A stretch of DNA of 64,000 nt from Winogradskyella vincentii (lineage in GTDB: Bacteria > Bacteroidota > Bacteroidia > Flavobacteriales > Flavobacteriaceae), in contig NZ_JAIUJS010000010.1 of the NCBI RefSeq assembly GCF_020166345.1, positions 26,501-90,500 on the forward strand. The letters are read 5' to 3'. Positions 59,501 to 64,000 of the stretch are shown here, piece by piece (the first letter of the stretch is position 1; each line of letters starts with the position of its first letter). The notes under the pieces are model-generated. The model did no database searches, was not told the DNA's origin, and worked only from the letters and a program-made list of their open reading frames with translations. A program made the position numbers and the translations under genes.

Positions 59501-60997
59501 ATGAAAAAAAGTGTTTTAAAATTAATTGGTTTAGGTTGTTTATTGATTGGCCTTCATAGTTGTGAGGAGGACTTCTTAGACCAACAGCCTACTGAATTTA
59601 TTTCAGAAACTGAATTAGGAGAGGTTGTAAACTTAAATCCTGGATTAGTACAAGGTTCAGTGGATGGTATTTATACAACTATGTTTACCAGTGGTACTGG
59701 TGGTACAGGTGGTCATGATGACTTTGGTCAAAAAGCTTATGATATATTCTCTGATATGTTATGTAGTGATATGGCTTTATCAGGTAGTGTTTATGGATGG
59801 TATAGAGCTTCTATAACAGAAATGCAAGCTACTCAAGATTTTACGTTTACGGATAACTTCCAAACGTGGTCTTATTACTATAGTCAGATACTAAATGCTA
59901 ACTTAGCGATGTCAAATTTAGGTGGTCCAGATGCGGATCCTGAAAATCCAGAAGTAAGAGCATTATTAGGTCAATCTTTAGCATCTAGAGCGCATTCATT
60001 CTTTATGTTAGCTCAATTGTATGCTGATGATTATTCAGCTGATCAGCCAATCCTACCATTATATGATAGATTAACTGCTGAGACTTTACCAAAGTCTACT
60101 CAAGCTGAAGTTTATGGATTAATTGAAAGTGATTTAAACAGAGCTATTGAATTATTAGAAGGATACACAAGAGGTTCTAAAGCTCAGATAGATCAGTCTG
60201 TTGCAAAAGGAATTTTAGCTTATGCAATAGCAGCTCAGAGACAAAGATGGGATATGGTTGCGGCATATGCTAACCAAGCTCGTAATGAATCAGGTACTGT
60301 TTTAATGCCTCCAACTGCTGATACATTTGGTATCTTAGGTGGTTTTAATGAAGTTGGTAACCCTTCTTGGATGTGGGGAGTTGACATCAATGAAAATTCT
60401 GGTGTTGGTCTTGTTTCTTGGTGGGGACAAGTAGATTTCTTCTCTTATAGTTATGCTGCTGTTGGTGATACTAAGGTTATGGACGAAGGTTTATATAATA
60501 GTATGAGAGCAGATGATATCAGAAGAGATCAGTTCTTTGCTACACCTGGTGCAAACTACTTACAACCATTATTTAAGCAATATGATGCTGATCGTGTGCC
60601 ATTTGGTACTTCTACGCAAGTAAAAGCTGATTATGTATACATGCGTCATGCTGAAATGATTTTATTAGAGGCTGAAGCATTAGCTAGACTAGGACAAGAT
60701 GGACAAGCTAGAACAGTTTTACATTCTTTAGTTGATAATAGAGTTGTAGACCCTTCTTATATAGATGCATTAAGTGGACAGGCGTTAATCGACGAGATCT
60801 ACATGCAAACTAGATGGGAATTGTGGGGTGAAGGTAAATCTTATTTTGCAATGAAGAGAAATCAAGCAACTATTACTAGAGGTAATAACCACTTGTCTTT
60901 CGTTGGAGAATCGATTGCTCATAATGATGACAGATTAACTTTTGAGATCCCTCAAAGAGAGATTCAGGATAATCCGAATATCAACGATCAAAACTAA
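59501..60997 (+). CDS. SusD/RagB-family surface lipoprotein
   Basis: A 498-residue lipoprotein with signal peptide ending LHSC, then EEDFLDQQPTEF, the typical SusD start with acidic residues for surface export. The TPR-like helical core is seen in ALLGQSLASRAHSFFMLAQL and ILAYAIAAQRQRWDMVAAYA. The C-terminal RWELWGEGKSYFAMKRNQAT and FEIPQREIQDNPNIND are family hallmarks. It forms the lid of the SusC transporter. It follows susC after 16 bases. Confidence 0.93.
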   Translation: MKKSVLKLIGLGCLLIGLHSCEEDFLDQQPTEFISETELGEVVNLNPGLVQGSVDGIYTTMFTSGTGGTGGHDDFGQKAYDIFSDMLCSDMALSGSVYGWYRASITEMQATQDFTFTDNFQTWSYYYSQILNANLAMSNLGGPDADPENPEVRALLGQSLASRAHSFFMLAQLYADDYSADQPILPLYDRLTAETLPKSTQAEVYGLIESDLNRAIELLEGYTRGSKAQIDQSVAKGILAYAIAAQRQRWDMVAAYANQARNESGTVLMPPTADTFGILGGFNEVGNPSWMWGVDINENSGVGLVSWWGQVDFFSYSYAAVGDTKVMDEGLYNSMRADDIRRDQFFATPGANYLQPLFKQYDADRVPFGTSTQVKADYVYMRHAEMILLEAEALARLGQDGQARTVLHSLVDNRVVDPSYIDALSGQALIDEIYMQTRWELWGEGKSYFAMKRNQATITRGNNHLSFVGESIAHNDDRLTFEIPQREIQDNPNINDQN

Positions 60998-61022
60998 ATA
61001 AAATCAAAAAGACTTATCTCAA

Positions 61023-61751
61023 ATGAAGAAAATTTTAAAATTATTAATAGTTGGATGTCTTGTTCTTACTTACAGTTGTGAGGAAGATAAGGATACCCTA
61101 ACACCTAACTACATAGCTTTCGGAGTTGATGAAATCACTGAGACTGTAGATGTTGGTGAAGGAAGTAAAACAATTGACATTAATATTTATACTGGTAACA
61201 AGACTGGATCAGATAGAACATTCAGTTTAACAACTGCTAATTCTACAGCTGATGCTGCAGCTTATTCTGCACCTAGCTCTGTAGTTATTGAAGCAGGAAC
61301 AAATTCTGCAACTGTTCAGGTGACTGTATTAGAAGCAGGTTTAACATTTGATTTTCAAGAAATCTTGTTAGAGTTCACGCCAACAACAGACATTGATACT
61401 ATTGCAGAAACAGCTGTAGTTTCAATTAACGCGGCGTTATTGTGTCCACCAGCAACAGCTGGTAATGTTACTATAGAAATAGATACAGATAACTGGCCAG
61501 ATGAGACATCTTGGGCTGTTACTGATGCGTCTGGTGCTGTAGTTGCTTCTGGAGGACCTTATAATAATCCAGCAGATGACTTTACAACAATTGTTGTGAA
61601 TGTTACCTTAGGAGCAGGTTCGTACACTATGACATTAAATGATTCATATGGTGATGGTGGTAGTACTTTTAGAGTAATTAATGGTTGTGGTCAAGTATTG
61701 GCAACTGATTCCGTTGGTGGCTCTACCGTTTCTGGCACATTTTCTATATAA
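61023..61751 (+). CDS. Surface-type lipoprotein, third gene of the SusCD operon
   Basis: A 242-residue lipoprotein with signal peptide ending TYSC, then EEDKDTLTP, again acidic after the Cys. Residues about 35-140 look like a Calx-beta-type sandwich (SKTIDINIYTG, SVVIEAGTNSATVQVTVLEA). Residues about 150-242 contain ETSWAVTDASGAVVASGGPY and NDSYGDGGSTFRVI, a domain seen in many secreted flavobacterial proteins. Such third lipoproteins often help bind the SusCD ligand. A strong terminator follows. Confidence 0.8.
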   Translation: MKKILKLLIVGCLVLTYSCEEDKDTLTPNYIAFGVDEITETVDVGEGSKTIDINIYTGNKTGSDRTFSLTTANSTADAAAYSAPSSVVIEAGTNSATVQVTVLEAGLTFDFQEILLEFTPTTDIDTIAETAVVSINAALLCPPATAGNVTIEIDTDNWPDETSWAVTDASGAVVASGGPYNNPADDFTTIVVNVTLGAGSYTMTLNDSYGDGGSTFRVINGCGQVLATDSVGGSTVSGTFSI

Positions 61752-61773
61752 TTATAGGATACTAATTATTACT

Positions 61774-61806
61774 AAAGACCGTTATTCTAAATAACGGTCT
61801 TTTTTT
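61774..61806 (+). terminator. Rho-independent terminator of the susCD operon
   Basis: The 13-bp stem AAAGACCGTTATT / AATAACGGTCTTT has a three-base loop and is followed by a run of T to 61806. It is the strongest terminator in the window. Confidence 0.9.
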
Positions 61807-61854
61807 ATGGAGTTATTTAATATTTGTTCAACATTAGTTGGTTAATTATTTAAT

Positions 61855-61862
61855 TACATTTG
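61855..61862 (+). promoter_or_regulatory. -7 element of the porin gene
   Basis: TACATTTG is a perfect TAnnTTTG, about 44 bases upstream of the porin ATG. The -33 is not clear at standard spacing. Confidence 0.45.
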
Positions 61863-61906
61863 TATCAAAACCTACATAAATAACCTTTGAGAATTAGTTA
61901 AATTTA

Positions 61907-63877
61907 ATGTTTGCCAAGAATATTTTTACCATCTTTTTAGTTTTGTTTGTGGTTAATACAATGTATTCGCAAACTAAATTAAGTACTGGGAATGTTAAGA
62001 GACCGGATAATCCTTTCGGTGAGGATACATCAGCAGTTAAAAGGGCAAAGGGATTTAAGAATGTGGCCTCTATTGATATGTATCTTCAATTTAATACTGA
62101 AGTTGATACATCAATTGTAGATACAACTTTGGTAATCAATAAGCATTACAAGTTTAATTATCTGCAAAGAGACAATTTTGGTTTAATGCCATTTGCTAAT
62201 ATTGGCCAGACCTATAATACCTTAACCTATAATCCAAAGGGTAAAAGTTTAATGCCCTTATTTGGTGCTAGGGCTAGGCATTTTAATTATTACGATTCAG
62301 ATGATATAAAGTATTATGAAGTACCAACACCTTGGACAAGATTAACTTATAAAACTGCATTTCAGCAAGGTCAAATGTTAGATGCTTTTTTTTCTGTGAA
62401 TTTATCTAAGCAATTTAATTTTTCTATTGCTTATAAAGGATTAAGATCCTTAGGTAATTATCAGAATGCTCTAACCAGTTCTGGTAATTTCAGATTTACG
62501 TCTAATTATAAATCAAAGAATAATCGATATAACGCCAGAGGTCATATCGTAATGCAAGATTTATTGAATCAAGAAAATGGTGGGTTGCAAGATGTAGATC
62601 TTGAGAATTTTGAAACTGGTAATGAGGAGTTTTTAGATAGGTCAGTCTTCGATCCTAATTTCGAGAATGCTGAAAATATTCTTGTTGGTAAACGATTTTA
62701 CTTAGATCACTCATATCAAATTATTAAGAAAAACGATTCATTAGATAGCAATAACTTATACATTAACAATACTATTTCCTTTGAAGATAAGTATTACGAT
62801 TACACACAAAGTTCATCTGAAACTGATTATTTCGGTGATTCGTTTACTAATGAAATAAAGGATAAAGTGACATTAGAGAATTTTCAAACGAAAATTGGTT
62901 TTCTTTATCAAAATGATTTATTGGGAAACCTTTCCTTTAATTTAAACTATACCAATTTAAATTATGGATATAACAGCGTTGTTTTAATTGCAGATGAATT
63001 AATACCCAATAGAATTAAGACTAGTTTTATTGGAGTTGATGCTGGTTATTCAAAAGAAATTGGCGCTCTAAAATTACAAGGTACCGCTGGCTTGAATTTG
63101 TCTGACGAATTCAGTGGTAATTATATCGATGCTAACCTAACTCTAAAAATTAAGGAAGATATCAGCTTCGGTGGAGGAATAAATATTACGTCTAGACTAC
63201 CTAATTATAATTATTTGCTTTATCAATCCGACTATATCAATTACAATTGGTATAATCTCGATTCTTTTAAAAATATTAATTCACAACAACTTTCCGTTTA
63301 TCTAAATTCAGATAAATACTTAAATGCTAAATTAGATATAACTAATATTGATAATTACACCTATTTCAATTTGGATGCTACACTTGATGGCATTAAAGTT
63401 ATAAGACCAACCCAGTATGATAAATCACTTCAGTATTTGAGATTGAAATTGGAAAAAGAACTTAAATTTGGAAATTTTGCTTTGGACAATACGGTAATGT
63501 ACCAGAATGTTGTTAGTGATGACGACGTTTTAAACGTACCTGCATTGCTAACCAGAAATACGTTTTATTATTCTAATCAAATTTTCAAAAATGCAATGAC
63601 ATTACAAACGGGTGTTACATTTAATTACTTTACTAAGTATAATATGAATGGATACGATCCCTTACTCGCAGAGTTTTATACTCAAAATGATTCCGAGTAT
63701 GGTGGATTTCCCCGATTAGATTTTTTTATTAATGCAAAAGTTAGGCAGACACGTATATTCTTAATGGCTGAACATTTTAATTCCGCCTTTACTGGGTTTA
63801 ATTTTTATTCAGCTCCAAATCATCCTTACAGAGATTTCACAGTAAGGTTTGGATTGGTTTGGGACTTTTTTCTATAA
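61907..63877 (+). CDS. Putative outer membrane porin (Bacteroidota Porin_10 type)
   Basis: A 656-residue protein with a signal peptide (FTIFLVLFVVNTMYSQ), then a proline-rich start (RPDNPFGEDTSAV). The rest is a series of amphipathic strands with alternating aromatic residues typical of a beta-barrel, for example FNYLQRDNFGLMPFANIGQT, SFNLNYTNLNYGYNS, and the C-terminal FTVRFGLVWDFFL ending in an aromatic residue. I assign it to the putative porin family of Bacteroidota. It is a single-gene transcript. Confidence 0.85.
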   Translation: MFAKNIFTIFLVLFVVNTMYSQTKLSTGNVKRPDNPFGEDTSAVKRAKGFKNVASIDMYLQFNTEVDTSIVDTTLVINKHYKFNYLQRDNFGLMPFANIGQTYNTLTYNPKGKSLMPLFGARARHFNYYDSDDIKYYEVPTPWTRLTYKTAFQQGQMLDAFFSVNLSKQFNFSIAYKGLRSLGNYQNALTSSGNFRFTSNYKSKNNRYNARGHIVMQDLLNQENGGLQDVDLENFETGNEEFLDRSVFDPNFENAENILVGKRFYLDHSYQIIKKNDSLDSNNLYINNTISFEDKYYDYTQSSSETDYFGDSFTNEIKDKVTLENFQTKIGFLYQNDLLGNLSFNLNYTNLNYGYNSVVLIADELIPNRIKTSFIGVDAGYSKEIGALKLQGTAGLNLSDEFSGNYIDANLTLKIKEDISFGGGINITSRLPNYNYLLYQSDYINYNWYNLDSFKNINSQQLSVYLNSDKYLNAKLDITNIDNYTYFNLDATLDGIKVIRPTQYDKSLQYLRLKLEKELKFGNFALDNTVMYQNVVSDDDVLNVPALLTRNTFYYSNQIFKNAMTLQTGVTFNYFTKYNMNGYDPLLAEFYTQNDSEYGGFPRLDFFINAKVRQTRIFLMAEHFNSAFTGFNFYSAPNHPYRDFTVRFGLVWDFFL

Positions 63878-63968
63878 TAAAATATTAGCAATAATTATCT
63901 AACATCTTGACAGGTAGGCATTTGTTTTGGGCTGTTTTTTTTTTCTGAAAAAAAGGTTGTCAAAGTGC

Positions 63969-63998
63969 TTGTTATGTAGTTAAAGGGATTTATATTTG
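63969..63998 (+). promoter_or_regulatory. Strong promoter at the right edge
   Basis: TTG (63969-63971), a 19-base spacer and TATATTTG (63991-63998) make the best promoter in the window. Upstream lie T and A tracts (63930-63956) that could act like an UP element. It points out of the window. Such strong promoters in Bacteroidota often drive rRNA or tRNA genes, but nothing downstream can be seen. Confidence 0.6.
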
Positions 63999-64000
63999 CG

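Noticed and set aside
1..64000. CRISPR arrays, tRNA or rRNA genes, insertion sequences, prophage, defence islands
   Set aside because: I scanned for regular repeats, cloverleaf-like sequences, transposase or integrase motifs and known defence domains and saw none.

Overview
The window is AT-rich DNA from a member of the Flavobacteriaceae (Bacteroidota). The evidence is the gliding genes gldB-gldC, a SusC/SusD pair, many lipoproteins with acidic residues after the lipobox Cys, fused E1 alpha/beta of the branched-chain dehydrogenase, and promoters of the Bacteroidota type (TTG, about 19-20 bp, TAnnTTTG) with short leaders. No rRNA, tRNA, CRISPR array, transposase or phage gene was seen. A strong promoter at the right edge points out of the window.

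Bases 1-7100: gldB (5' end outside the window), gldC, then a stretch of minus-strand genes in which two paralogous secreted proteins of unknown function flank an amidohydrolase lipoprotein and two disrupted genes (a frameshifted unknown and a broken TfoX N-terminal-domain gene). A DUF4230 protein and a rhodanese follow.

Bases 7151-20178: a TetR-type regulator and a 13 kb aerobic phenylacetate operon in the order paaE-A-B-C-D, VOC protein, paaG, PLP lyase/racemase, paaH-I-J-Z-F-Y. Phenylacetyl-CoA is epoxidised (PaaABCE, with PaaD for assembly), isomerised to the oxepin (PaaG), ring-opened and oxidised (PaaZ) and beta-oxidised (PaaF, H, J). PaaI and PaaY are thioesterases that clear dead-end CoA esters. 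A perfect 9-2-9 inverted repeat lies just downstream of the predicted promoter. No phenylacetate-CoA ligase (paaK) is present. PaaZ carries an extra C-terminal DinB/DUF1569-like domain.

Bases 20179-26534: an Lrp/AsnC regulator, divergent from an operon for branched-chain keto-acid oxidation (E2, ilvE, fused E1), with a repeated AT-rich element between them; then an M20 peptidase.

Bases 26700-36100: bestrophin-type channel, cold-shock protein, SulP transporter, a DUF5522-hutU-DUF4136 operon, and a plus-strand operon of a mini HExxH membrane protein, a D-cysteine desulfhydrase-like enzyme, a glucosaminidase-LysM lipoprotein and hemL.

Bases 36100-46000: two small Spy/LTxxQ-like secreted proteins, a large helical protein of unknown function, a run of small membrane proteins including a CPBP-type protein lacking the catalytic Glu pair, two tandem alpha/beta hydrolases, a DUF5117-type zinc metalloprotease and a di-haem cytochrome.

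Bases 46100-64000: lysS, several secreted proteins, yqaE, lipB, a nucleoid-associated protein, a large lipoprotein next to rnhB, a SusC-SusD-lipoprotein operon and a putative porin. No gene-free stretch exceeds about 300 bases. The most unusual elements are the PaaZ fusion, the two extra genes embedded in the paa operon, the mini HExxH protein, the two broken genes, and several unassigned operator-like repeats.
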